17,500 bases of DNA from positions 205,001-222,500 of the forward strand of contig JACVTC010000065.1 in NCBI GenBank assembly GCA_016946835.1, given 5' to 3'. The position numbers and the translations under genes are program-made. Every line of letters starts with the position of its first letter. Position 1 is the stretch's first letter. This document shows, piece by piece, positions 1 to 9,711 of this stretch. This stretch comes from Neocallimastix lanati (nom. inval.) (lineage: Eukaryota; Neocallimastigomycota; Neocallimastigomycetes; Neocallimastigales; Neocallimastigaceae). The notes under the pieces were generated by a model. That model did not search any database. It was not told where the DNA came from and saw only the letters and a list, made by a program, of their open reading frames with translations.

Positions 1-572
1 TAATTATATTAATAAATGATAATAAGTAATAATAATAATAATAAATATTAATTTATAATTAAAATAAAAATAATGCAATATATTTATTTATTAATTAAAT
101 CAATATGATATTGATGACTAATATATTAACAGTATTGTTCATTGTTACTGCTATGATTAGTTAAAATTTATATTATATATATTAAATATGAATTTTTTTT
201 AAAAGGTTAATTGACCTAAAAAAAAAAAAAAGGTTAATAGAATTATTAATAACTATAAATTATAAGATATAATTATAGAGCAAAAAGATTCATCAATTTT
301 CAAATTATTTCTCTTTATTATACTTAAAAATCATGTATTATTTATAACATATATATATGTATATATTTTTTTTTTATTTTTATTTATTATTTTATCTTTA
401 TTGTAAAGATATAATAAATGATTAACGGCAGACAAATTAATAAATTATTTAATATATAAATTAAAAATTTCATTTTTTTTAAATTTAATTTGATTCATTT
501 AATTATAAACAAAAAAAAAAAAAAAATAAATTTATATTAAATTATTTAAATTAAAAAAATTAAATAAATATG

Positions 573-611
<39 letters not shown>

Positions 612-1040
612 AAGTGTATCAATATTTCTTATTGTTCTTAATAATAATTATATAGAATTAATTTATTAATTTTAAAATTAATTATATTAAATAATTATTA
701 TAATTATTATATTATTTTTTATAATTATATAATTTTTTATAATTATATTATTTTTTATTGAATAATACATATAGATATATGGTATTCTTGATGATTTAAT
801 GAAAGAATATATATACTTTTATACTAATTTTTATTATTATTATTATTTTTTTTTATTTCTCTTTTATTTATCAAGTTAAAAGTATATAAATCTATCAAAA
901 ATTATTTAACAATAGGTTTTTACCTTTTGCTTTTTTTACTATTATTCTTATTATTTAAATAATGCTTATAAATTTAGGTAGGTTGATAGTTATTCTATAT
1001 AGGTTTAAAAAAAAAAAAAAATTTTTTTTATTAGTAAATT
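1..1040. other. Gene-free AT-rich intergenic DNA
   Basis: No open frame, RNA gene or conserved motif is visible on either strand. The stretch holds homopolymer runs, an (AAAT)10 array at 573-613, a perfect odd-centred palindrome at 99-115 (atcaatat-g-atattgat), and a small inverted pair at 810-820 and 878-888 (tatatactttt/aaaagtatata). Around 204-222 the word ttgacctaaaaaa recurs. It is also found in the arms of the fold-back element near 16250, so this could be a relic of the same family, but the match is short. Confidence 0.7.
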
Positions 1041-1178
1041 AAATTCATTATTGTCTTCATTTTAAGTTAATCAATTATTATAAATGAAATTCATTATTGT
1101 CTTCATTTTAAGTTAATCAATTATTATAAATGAAATTCATTATTGTCTTCATTTTAAGTTAATCAATTATTATAAATG
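1041..1178. repeat. Three perfect 46-bp tandem repeats
   Basis: A 46-bp unit starting aaattcattattgtcttc and ending tattataaatg is repeated exactly three times, with copies starting at 1041, 1087 and 1133. I see no mismatch among copies. The unit carries more G and C than its surroundings and has no reading frame of interest. Perfect identity suggests recent expansion. Confidence 0.95.
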
Positions 1179-1434
1179 AAGTTTTTATGCGCTATTTATA
1201 TATTTATATATATATATATATTTTATAAAAATTTTTATAGAATATAATTAAATTTAATCTATTTTTTTTTTCATTTTTTTTTATATCTTTGTTAGTTTTG
1301 TTAGTTTTTATCTTTTTAGTAAAGTATAAAATACTATAAAAAATATTAATTTTAAAAAACTTTAATTTTATTATATTTAAGCCTAGTTATAATTTCATTA
1401 ATATTATTTGTTTATTAATGTTAATTTATATTAA

Positions 1435-1478
<44 letters not shown>

Positions 1479-1928
1479 CTTTGTTATTTATTATTTTTGA
1501 ATTTCTTTATTACAATAAAGTTATCTTTTCTTTTCTTTTTTTTTTTTTTTTTTTCTCAATAAAGATTATAAAAACCAATTTTTAAAGATTTAAAGTTATT
1601 TGAGAAGAGAAAGTTTTTAGGGTCTTAAATAACTTTTTTTAATATATCTTTAATCATTAAATTATGGTTATATTATAATGTATTCCTAATATAAAGTATA
1701 TTCATATTACAATACATTGTAATAACATACTAATCAAAAATTATATATAAAGTTTTTAATGAAAGAATTCAAAAAAAAATATTATAAAATAAAATAAAGT
1801 AAAATAAAATAAAAAAATTTCTTTGTATAATGAAGATTTTAATATTAAAGATTTATTATTTATTATTATTATAATAAATAATAATTTATTATTATCTATT
1901 ATTATTAATTTTAATAATAAAAAAAATT

Positions 1929-1950
<22 letters not shown>
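1179..1950. other. Intergenic DNA with T36 run and two inverted repeats
   Basis: No gene is visible. There is an uninterrupted T36 at 1437-1472. A 10-bp inverted pair (aaagttattt at 1592-1601, aaataacttt at 1627-1636) has a 25-base loop and could form a hairpin. A 20-bp near-perfect palindrome lies at 1705-1724 (tattacaat-ac-attgtaata). The rest is short AT words and triplet ATT/AAT stretches. Confidence 0.65.
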
Positions 1951-1959
<9 letters not shown>

Positions 1960-2067
1960 TAAACTTTAGGTTATTCTCTCTATTGATAATTTAAAATTTT
2001 TTTTTTTTTTTTTTTTTACTATTTTTAAACTTTAGGTTATTCTCTCTATTGATAATTTAAAATTTTT
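1951..2067. repeat. Direct duplication, period 66 bp
   Basis: About 50 bases beginning tactatttttaaactttagg and including ttattctctctattgataa occur at 1951 and again at 2017 without an evident mismatch. Each copy is preceded by a long T run (1927-1950 and 1998-2016). The repeat unit therefore includes the T run, and the copies differ mainly in its length. Confidence 0.9.
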
Positions 2068-2364
2068 AAAAATATTTAAAATTTTTAATATATAAAATTA
2101 CATATAAAATATAAAAATAAAACGCATTCCCTATAATCATATCATCTATTGGAAATAAAAGGATGAACACCATCAACATGAATTTTTTTACTTTTTTTAA
2201 ACTTAAAATTTTATTAATAAAAAAATAAAATAAAATAAAATAAAATAAAATATAATTACTATTAATAACAAAAAAAAAAAAAAATTTTTTTATTTTAAAT
2301 TAGCATTTATTCTTTTTTTTAATTAGTTAATTTTTAATTATTAATGTATTAAATTATTAAATTA
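2068..2364. other. Intergenic DNA with one more complex patch
   Basis: Bases 2121-2185 are less simple than their surroundings (cgcattccctataatcat, ggatgaacaccatcaacatg) but hold no ORF of useful length. A pentanucleotide AAAAT array follows at about 2220-2252, and an A15-T7 junction at 2270-2291. Confidence 0.5.
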
Positions 2365-3406
2365 TTTTTTTTTTTTTTTTATTTTAAAGATTAAAGGATA
2401 AATTATAGGAAATAGGAAATAATGATTAAAGGATTGAATAATTGTTAATAAATAATGAATAATGAATAATAAATCATAAGTCATAATCCATAAATCTTAA
2501 ATAATTAATAGAAATCAATAAATAATAAATGATTAAAGATGAATAGAAATTAATGAAAAGTGAACAGAAATGAAAAATAATAATTAATATTAAGTAAATA
2601 ATTAGTATTAAATAAATAAATAATTAGTATTGAATAAATAGGTAATTAGTATTAAATAAATAATTAGTTGAGTTTTAACCAAATAATAGTATTTAATAAA
2701 TATAAATTTAAGGTTATTTTTGTATTATACTTTTGATTCAACGAAATGTATATATAAGAAAATTTAATTAATTATAATTATTTGATAAATGCTAATTTAT
2801 TAAATAAACGATAATTGACTTTATAAATGAATTCTCTTTTTCTTTATTTAGAGTAAAAAAAAAAAAAAGTTTTTTTTTTTTTTTTTTTTTTTTTATTTTA
2901 AATTTAAAGATTAAAGGATAAATTATAGGAAATAGGAAATAATGATTAAATGATTGAATAATAAATAATGAATAATAAATCATAAATCATAAGTCATAAA
3001 TAATTAAAAGAAATCAATAAATAATAAATGATTAAAGATGAATAGAAATTAATGAAAAGTGAACAGAAATGAAAAATAATAATTAATATTAAATAAATAA
3101 ATAAATAATATTAAATAAATAATTAGTATTAAATAAATAAATAATTAGTATTAAATAAATAAATAAATAATTAGTATTAAATAAATAATTAGTTGAGTTT
3201 TAATCAAATAGTAATATTTAATAAATATAAATTTAAGGTTATTTTTGTATTATACTTTTGATTCAACGAAATGTATATATAAGAAAATTTAATTAATTAT
3301 AATTATTTGATAAATGATAATTTATTAAATAAACGATAATTGACTTTATAAATGAATTCTCCTTTTCTTTATTTAGGGTGAAAAAAAAAAGTTTTTTTTT
3401 TTTTTT
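2365..3406. repeat. Imperfect tandem duplication, unit about 520 bp
   Basis: Two head-to-tail copies run from about 2365 to 2893 and from about 2894 to 3406. Landmarks recur with offsets of 520-525 bp: ttaaaggataaattatagg at 2391 and 2911, and cttttgattcaacgaaatg at 2730 and 3255. Both copies begin with a T run and end with gaattctc, ctttatttag, an A run, a single G and another T run. Differences are point changes (for example ggattg/tgattg, aaccaaataata/aatcaaatagta) and gains or losses of AAAT and AATAAT units. No protein is encoded, and I find no terminal inverted repeat joining the two ends of a unit. An old non-autonomous element duplicated in tandem is possible; unequal exchange between T runs is simpler. 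Confidence 0.9.
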
Positions 3407-4261
3407 AAATGTTATTATATTAATACACAATTAAATTTGAAAATTCTTTTAACATACTTTAAAGAAGTACTAAAAATAAAATTTTTTTAAAAAAAAAAAA
3501 ACTTTTTTTTTTTCTCTCTTTTACAAAAATCATATTTAATAATATAGTATATCATGTGTTAAATAAGTTTAAAAAATATTTAGATTTTAGTTTTTATTTT
3601 ATTTTATTCTATTCCATCTGTACCTTATATTTATATTTCAACTATTTATTTTATTTTATTTTATTTTATTTTTATTAATACCTATTATATTTTTATTTTT
3701 TAAAAAAAATTAGATTTATAAAAAAAAAAAATTATAAATAAGAGAGTGAAAAAAAAAAAAAAAAACTAAATTTTTTTAAAAAAAAAATAATTATAAATGA
3801 GAAAAAAAAAAAAAAAAAAAGAGTTAATAAGCTTATGGATGTGATATAAACATTTTTATTTTTATTTTTATTTTAAATTTAAATTAGTAAAAAAAATATT
3901 CTTTTTACTATTAATTAGAATTAATATCATTTATGTTTGTTTATTTATCCTTTGGAAGGATACTTTATTTTTCATAGTTTAAGGTAAATTTTTTTTATTT
4001 TTTTTTTTTATAATTAATTTTTATTTTTAATTATTTATAATTATTTATTTTTTTTATTAATGAATTAATTAATTAATTTTTATTTATTTATTTGTATTTA
4101 TTTATTTATTTAATTTTAATGAATTTTATTACATAAATAATAAATTAATTCAAGTGTTCACCATTATTAATTAAATAAAAGTGCACATCATTTCCTAGAT
4201 AGTAATTAATTAAACTTTAGATTTTTATTTTTTTTTTTTTTTAAAATTTAATTAGAACTAA
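3407..4261. other. Gene-free AT-rich DNA with A and T runs
   Basis: No gene is visible on either strand. There are several long A runs (about 3489-3501, 3750-3765, 3803-3820), TTTTA pentanucleotide stretches (about 3645-3675) and TTTA/TTAA stretches (4060-4115). A degenerate duplication with a period near 63 bp lies at about 3721-3822, where two copies of attataaat, a short purine word and an A run follow each other. Confidence 0.6.
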
Positions 4262-4386
4262 TAATTAAAATTGGAAATAGTAATTAAAATTGGAAATAGT
4301 AATTAAAATTGGAAATAGTAATTAAAATTGGAAATAGTAATTAAAATTGGAAATAGTAATTAAAATTGGAAATAGTAATTAAAATT
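4262..4386. repeat. 19-bp minisatellite, six perfect copies
   Basis: The unit taattaaaattggaaatag is repeated head to tail six times at 4262-4375 with no change. A partial seventh copy diverges after taattaaaatt at 4386. Neither strand gives a reading frame of note. Confidence 0.96.
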
Positions 4387-4960
4387 TTAGTAGTATTAGA
4401 GAGATAATATAATAGATTTAGTTAGTATGGAGGATAAAAAAATTATGAATGAAAATAGTTTAATTATAAAAAAAAAAAAAAAAAAAAGATAATTATAACC
4501 ACACATGTAATTTTTAAATTAATAATAAAAACATTAAAAAACATTAATTAATGTGACAGATAAATTTTTTTTTTGAATCTTATCTATTCCATACACAACG
4601 TCATTAATATTAACAAAAAAAAAAAAATTTTTTTTTTCTTTTCCCATCTATATTCATTCACATTTATATGATATTTTTAGTTATAAAAATTTTTTAAAAA
4701 AAAAAATAAAAAAAAAATAAAAATTATAAGAATATTTACTATTATTTACTATTAATATATTATTATTACTATTTTCTAATTCAATAAATACGTTTTTATT
4801 ATTTTAAAATAAAAGATAATATCATTATCAAGTTAAAATTTTCAAAAAGATATTTATATTTTTAAAGCTTTATTTTTATTTTTATTTTTATCTTTGTATC
4901 CTAATAATTTATAAAAAAATAAAATAAAATAAAATTCAAATTTATCTTTTTAAAAAATTT
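4387..4960. other. Gene-free AT-rich DNA
   Basis: Short words such as atggaggataaaa and accacacatgtaat stand out slightly, but no ORF, RNA gene or repeat longer than homopolymers is visible. An A13-T10 junction sits at 4615-4637. Confidence 0.6.
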
Positions 4961-5077
<117 letters not shown>

Positions 5078-5385
5078 ATATATATATATAAATATTATTA
5101 ATTTTAATATTTATGAAACTATAAATTTTAATATTTATAATAATTTATATCAGAGAGACCAAATCCATCCCATCTTATAATCATATTTATTTAATATTTA
5201 GGCAAATAATATGAAATTATCTTTACAATCGATTCCAAAATGATAACTCCAGTTGAATTAATACTATTGCAATATATTATTGACATATATTTTAATATAA
5301 CGTAATATATTATTAATATATTTTATTTTATTTTAATTATTTAAATAGTTGATTTCTTTCATTTATAATAAATAGTTGAATACTA
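5078..5385. other. Intergenic island of higher complexity
   Basis: Bases 5152-5290 hold non-repetitive sequence with more G and C than usual (cagagagaccaaatccatccc, aatcgattccaaaatgataac, ccagttgaattaatac). The longest ATG frame is about ten codons. Some words (ccagttg, gcaatatatta) recur near 9443-9480, so both could be decayed copies of one repeat, but the alignment is weak. Confidence 0.45.
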
Positions 5386-5768
5386 ATAAAAAGCGTATTT
5401 ATTAATAAAAAAGAGTATTTATTAATAAAAAAGAGTATTTATTAATAAAAAAGAGTATTTGTATTTATTAATAAAAAAAGAGTATTTATTAATAAAAAAG
5501 AGTATTTGTATTTATTAATAAAAAAGAGTAATTTATTAATAAAAAAGAGTATTTATTAATAAAAAAGAGTATTTATTAATAAAAAAAGAGTATTTATTAA
5601 TAAAAAAGAGTATTTATTAATAAAAAAAGAGCATTTATTAATAAAAAAGAGTATTTATTAATAAAAAAGAGTATTTGTATTTATTAATAAAAAAGAGTAT
5701 TTGTATTTATTAATAAAAAAGAGTATTTGTATTTATTAATAAAAAAGAGTATTTGTATTTATTATTAA
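5386..5768. repeat. 17-copy minisatellite, 20- and 26-bp units
   Basis: A basic unit aataaaaaagagtatttatt of about 20 bp is repeated about 17 times. Five to six units carry an extra gtattt, giving a 26-bp form. These are the fourth and sixth copies and the last four in a row. Single-base variants mark other copies: gcg in the first, gtaattt in the seventh, gcattt in the twelfth, and A6/A7 length changes. The order of variants suggests local expansion, with the 26-bp form amplified at the right end. Confidence 0.93.
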
Positions 5769-6410
5769 TAAATATATAAATAGATGTAAATATCAAAAGC
5801 ATTTCAAGAATTTATGTATATTTCTGTTAAAGACATTTTTAGTAATTTAATTTTATTTTTTTTATATGTTTTATTTCAAATCCTCTCCCTTTTCATAAAA
5901 AAAATTTTTTATTTTTTTTTATATTATTATTATATCAATCAATCAATAGTCATTTTTTTTATTATTATTTTAATTATATATATATAAATATATATAAATA
6001 TAAATATATAAATATAAATATAAATATATAAATATATATAAATATATAAATAGTATTATATTTAAAGTTTTTACTTTTATTCTTTTTAAGGATACAAAAT
6101 TGTAATTATTTGTCATTAAGAAAAAAAAAAATTAAGAATAGAAAATTAAACATTATCAAGTTGAATTTTAATGACAACAATGCTGTTCATTTTTAACAAT
6201 AAGAAAAAAAAACAAAAACAAAAACAAATTTTCTCCATTAATTTGAATAGAACAATATAATTTTATGCATTCTTGGACCTCTAAATTTGATTTAAATTTT
6301 TATTTATTCAATATATTTGTTAATATATAAGTATCAACTCTAATATCTTTATTGATCTTATTCATTCATTAAAAATACTAATTATTCACACCTTCAATTA
6401 TGAACTATTT
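5769..6410. other. Gene-free AT-rich DNA with TA/ATAA array
   Basis: Bases about 5967-6052 form a mixed tatata/aata array. The rest contains scattered short words (ggatacaaaattgtaatt, tgacaacaatgctgttc, cttggacctctaaattt) and no supported gene. An aaacaaaaacaaaaac stretch lies near 6210-6227. Confidence 0.6.
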
Positions 6411-6442
6411 ATATTTATTTAGTTATTTATTTATTTATTTAG

Positions 6443-6477
<35 letters not shown>

Positions 6478-6594
6478 TTATTCCATTATTATTCCATTAT
6501 TATTCCATTATTTATTATTCCATTATTATTCCATTATTTATTATTCCATTATTATTCCATTATTTATTATTCCATTATTATTCCATTATTTATT
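6411..6594. repeat. TTTA array followed by 26-bp minisatellite
   Basis: A TTTA array (about 6411-6478) with two agttatt interruptions leads into a 26-bp repeat built from attattccatt (6481-6594). The tttattattcc junctions lie at 6511, 6537 and 6563. A frame is open through it only because the repeat lacks stops in that frame. It would encode Tyr/Leu/Ile/Phe repeats, and I do not regard it as a gene. Confidence 0.93.
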
Positions 6595-7019
6595 TATGTA
6601 TTTTGTTTCGTTTTTTTTTTTTTTTTTTTATCTTTTACTTTTTTTTGATTTGTAATTAAAATAGTATCCTATTTATTATCTATTGTTTTTTTTTAATTTT
6701 ATTAATTTATTTCTATGGAACAATATAAATCATTTTTAATTATTTTTAATTTTAATTATTTATTAATTTTGTATCATTTTATAAATCATTAATTTTTATA
6801 TTCTTTCTTAATTATTATTATTATTATTATTAATTTTTTTAATTAATAAAAAAAAATTTTTTATTTAAAAGGTAAAAGATTATTTTATTTAATTATTTAA
6901 AAGGTTATTTATTTTATTTTAGTATTTTTTATATTTTTTATTGAAGGGATGCAACCATCCTTTTTTTTTTTTTTTTTATTTTTTATTTTATTTTATTTTA
7001 TTTTATTTTATTTTTATTT
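6595..7019. other. Gene-free AT-rich DNA, T-rich
   Basis: There are T runs (about 6610-6629, 6961-6977), an ATT triplet stretch (about 6816-6832), and a TTTTA pentanucleotide array (about 6978-7015) leading into the 51-bp repeat. The words gggatgcaaccatcc (6946-6960) give a short imperfect G/C-bearing inverted pair (ggatg/catcc). No gene is visible. Confidence 0.55.
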
Positions 7020-7215
7020 CTATTAATAATACTTTATCTTTATATCATTACTTTACTATTTATTTTATTTCTATTAATAATACTTTATCTTTTTATTATT
7101 ACTTTACTATTTATTTTATTTCTATTAATAATACTTTATCTTTATATCATTACTTTACTATTTATTTTATTTTTTGTATTCATACTTTATCTTCATATTA
7201 CTTTACTAATTATCT
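7020..7215. repeat. 51-bp tandem repeat, three copies plus a decayed fourth
   Basis: Units begin ctattaataatactttatc and end ctatttattttattt, with starts at 7020, 7071 and 7122. Copy two differs in ttttattatt for tatatcatt. A degenerate fourth copy (catactttatcttcatatt) extends to about 7215. The open frame across it reads Ser-Ile-Asn-Asn-Thr repeats because 51 is a multiple of three. Codon content and lack of any non-repeat domain argue against a gene. Confidence 0.92.
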
Positions 7216-7545
7216 TTTTTTTTTATTTTATTTTTCACATTTTGTATTTTTTGTATTATTATTTTTTTATATTAAAAATAAATTAATTTGAATTGTTTTT
7301 AATTGTTTTAATAAATTTTATTTCAAAAAGAAAAAAAATTATAAATAATAGAATTCGATTAAATGTAAACTTTATTAATTATAAATATGATTTTAAATTG
7401 AAATAAAAATTTAAAAAAAAAATTTTTTTTTAATAATTATTGAATAATTAAAGTTTAATAAATATATAAAGTTTACACACTCTTATTTTTTAATTTTTTA
7501 TTATTTATTTTAATATTTTTGATTATTATTATTTTATTTATATTA
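7216..7545. other. Gene-free AT-rich DNA
   Basis: T- and A-rich filler with an A10-T9 junction at 7413-7431. A short patch, aataatagaattcgattaaatgtaaac (about 7344-7370), is the least simple part. No gene or structured element is visible. Confidence 0.6.
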
Positions 7546-7830
7546 TATATATAAATTTTATATATATAAAAATATATATATAATTTTATTTTTATATATA
7601 TATAATTTTATATATTTTTATTTTTATATATAAATTTTATTTTTATGTATAAATTTTATTTTTACATATATTTTTATTTTTATATATATATTTCTATATA
7701 TTTTTATATATATTTTTATTTTTATATATATATTTTTATATATTTTTATATATATTTTTATTTTTATATATATATTTTTTATTTTTATATATATTTTTAT
7801 TTTTATTTCTTTATTTTTTTAAATTTTTAT
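7546..7830. repeat. TA-rich degenerate minisatellite
   Basis: Variable units made of tatata and attttta blocks (for example tatatatttttattttta) fill the stretch, with unit lengths shifting between about 18 and 30 bp. It gives a spurious Tyr/Phe/Ile frame on the + strand. Confidence 0.85.
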
Positions 7831-8670
7831 ATATTATTTAATATTTGAATTTTTAAAATTTACTTAAAATTTACTATAGGCTAGGACGGAATATAACAGA
7901 AACAATGGAATATATTAAATTTATACTCTATTTATTAAGAAGCAAGCAGAGAATAAAAATAGATTACTATTGGAACAAATAAGACTTTTATTTTAATTTT
8001 TTTTTTTTTTAGATTACAAAATGAATAGAATTAATATATGACTATTGTCTTTAACAAAATAATAAAAATTATATCAAATTAAATAAAAATAAAATATAAA
8101 ATAGAGAGAAAGAGAAAGAGAAAGAGAGAGATTGATCAATTCTATTGAAAATCGAATCAACCTATTATTAATTTATTATTAATTTATTAGTTATGACAAA
8201 CCACGATTTGAAATTAATTATTGGAAATTTAATTTTATTAATAAAATTTAATCAAATGCAATATTTTTCTTTTATAAGGAAAAAAATTAAAAAAAAATTA
8301 AAAAATTAAAAAAATGGAATATTTTCATGAGTTTAATTGTAATTTTTTTTTTTTAATATAAAACTATATTTTTTTTTTTTAAAAAAAAAAAGAAATATTG
8401 ATCATGTCATCATGATTTTATAAATATTTACTTTTTATTTTATATATAATCCTTTTAATTTTATATTAATTATAAGTCATAATTATTCTACTAAAATTTA
8501 TTAAAGTTAAAACCATTAATAATATTTAATAGACTTTATAATTTCATTTTTTTTAAGCCAGAAAAAAAAATTTAAAGTGATAATTTAGTTTAAAAGAAAT
8601 AATGAAATACTAATATAATAAATATTAAATAATAATTATAAGAAGTATTTATTAACAAATAATTATAAAG
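7831..8670. other. Gene-free DNA with a small complex island and a GA array
   Basis: Bases 7874-7982 are of unusually high complexity (taggctaggacggaatataac, agaagcaagcagagaata). They include a 26-codon ATG frame at 7905-7982 with one Trp and two Tyr near its end. I cannot support it as a gene without splice partners. A purine GAAAGA array lies at about 8103-8130, and atgacaaaccacgatttg near 8192. T12-A11 at 8369-8391 is one of the few T-to-A junctions. Confidence 0.5.
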
Positions 8671-8774
8671 TGTATTTATTTATTAATAAATAATAAAAAG
8701 AAACAAAACAAGTATTTATTTATTAATAAATAATAAAAAGAAACAAAATAAGTATTTATTTATTAATAAATAAT
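8671..8774. repeat. 40-bp tandem repeat, 2.6 copies
   Basis: Units starting agtatttatttattaataa and ending aaaagaaacaaaa begin at 8671 (tgt variant), 8711 and 8751. The last stops after ttaataaataata. The core tatttattaataa resembles the 5386-5768 minisatellite, so the two could share an origin. Confidence 0.92.
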
Positions 8775-9060
8775 ACTGTAGAATTAGTTAATATAAATAG
8801 CATTAATTTAATATAAATACATCACATATAGATTTTAATTTTAATACCTTTTTTTTTTTTTTTTCATAGGATTACAAATGATGATATAAGAATTGATAAT
8901 AATTAAAGTTATTAAAAATATTACAATTGTAATACAATTTTATTTTTAATTTAAATATTTAAAATAAAGTTATTAATTGTTACTTTGTATATATGAATTC
9001 TTAGCATTTCCTTTTTTTACATTTTTCCTTTATATGGAATAAAATTTTAAAATAAAAATT
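8775..9060. other. Intergenic DNA with a perfect 16-bp palindrome
   Basis: tattacaattgtaata at 8919-8934 is its own reverse complement. A related near-palindrome occurs at 1705-1724. Otherwise the stretch is T runs (about 8848-8863) and AT filler without a gene. Confidence 0.6.
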
Positions 9061-9120
9061 AAATAGAATAAATATAAATTATTTATTAATCATTTATAAA
9101 TATTTATATTTATTCTATTT
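9061..9120. repeat. Inverted repeat able to form a hairpin
   Basis: aaatagaataaatataaat (9061-9079) is the exact reverse complement of 9102-9120. The 22-base loop can itself pair in part (tttat/ataaa). It sits just before the pentanucleotide array. Confidence 0.8.
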
Positions 9121-9203
9121 ATTTTATTTTATTTTATTTTATTTATTTTATTCTATTTTATTTTATTTTATTAATTTTATTTATTTTATTTTTATTTTAT
9201 TTT
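9121..9203. repeat. TTTTA pentanucleotide array with interruptions
   Basis: Repeated tttta/atttt units are interrupted by atttatttta and attctatttt variants. Similar pentanucleotide arrays occur near 2220, 3645, 6978 and 15528. Confidence 0.9.
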
Positions 9204-9583
9204 AAAAGTTTAAAAAAAGTATTAAAAGTTTAAAAAATATAAAATTTTATTTTTTAATCATCGATAGGAAATAAAGTTTCATTGTTACTTTTGATAATAC
9301 GATTTTAAAGTATATCAAATTAAATTAATGATATAAATTAAAAATAATATAAATTTCTTAGTATAAAATTTAAATTTAATAAAAATCCACCAGGCATTAA
9401 AAAACTTTATTTATTTTATAATCCTCTCAAAAAATAATAAAATTCCAGTTGTAATATATTATTAATCAATAGGCAATATATTAATTATTAAAATAGACCT
9501 ATAAATTAATCTATTGTTACCACATAATAGAGTAATATAGAGACCTTAATCATGGTTTAAAAAAAAAAAAAACTTTAAAAAAT
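9204..9583. other. Intergenic island of higher complexity
   Basis: Bases 9260-9305 and 9375-9560 carry non-repetitive words with some G and C (catcgataggaaataaag, aatccaccaggcattaaa, tataatcctctcaaa, ttgttaccacataatagag, gagaccttaatcatgg). No frame exceeds a few dozen codons and no tRNA-like cloverleaf is evident. It may be a decayed gene or transposon. Confidence 0.45.
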
Positions 9584-9711
9584 AATCTTAATTCATAATA
9601 AATAACTGAATAATTAATCTTAAATCATAATAAATAAGTGAATAATTAATCTTAATTCATAATAAATAATTGAATAATTAATCTTAAATCATAATAAATA
9701 AGTGAATAATA
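9584..9711. repeat. Four 32-bp repeats in alternating dimers
   Basis: Units begin aatctta at 9584, 9616, 9648 and 9680. Copies one and three share attcataataaataa(c/t)tg, and copies two and four share aatcataataaataagtg, giving a 64-bp higher-order unit repeated twice. The dimer was evidently duplicated as a block. Confidence 0.92.

Noticed and set aside
1615-1625. Telomere-like ttttaggg
   Set aside because: A single occurrence, not repeated.
2792-2983. Minus-strand 63-codon frame
   Set aside because: It spans the junction of the 520-bp duplication and a T25 run (poly-Lys), and the second copy does not preserve it.
5386-5768. CRISPR array
   Set aside because: The repeats are head to tail with no unique spacers, and the context is eukaryotic.
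6400-6648. 82-codon frame over the 26-bp repeat
   Set aside because: A repeat translation only, with no non-repetitive domain and strong Tyr/Leu/Phe bias.
6941-7291. 116-codon frame with Ser-Ile-Asn-Asn-Thr repeats
   Set aside because: It arises from a 51-bp (17-codon) repeat and T runs. No unique flanking protein sequence exists.
7645-7848. 67-codon Tyr/Phe/Ile frame
   Set aside because: Translation of a TA-rich minisatellite.
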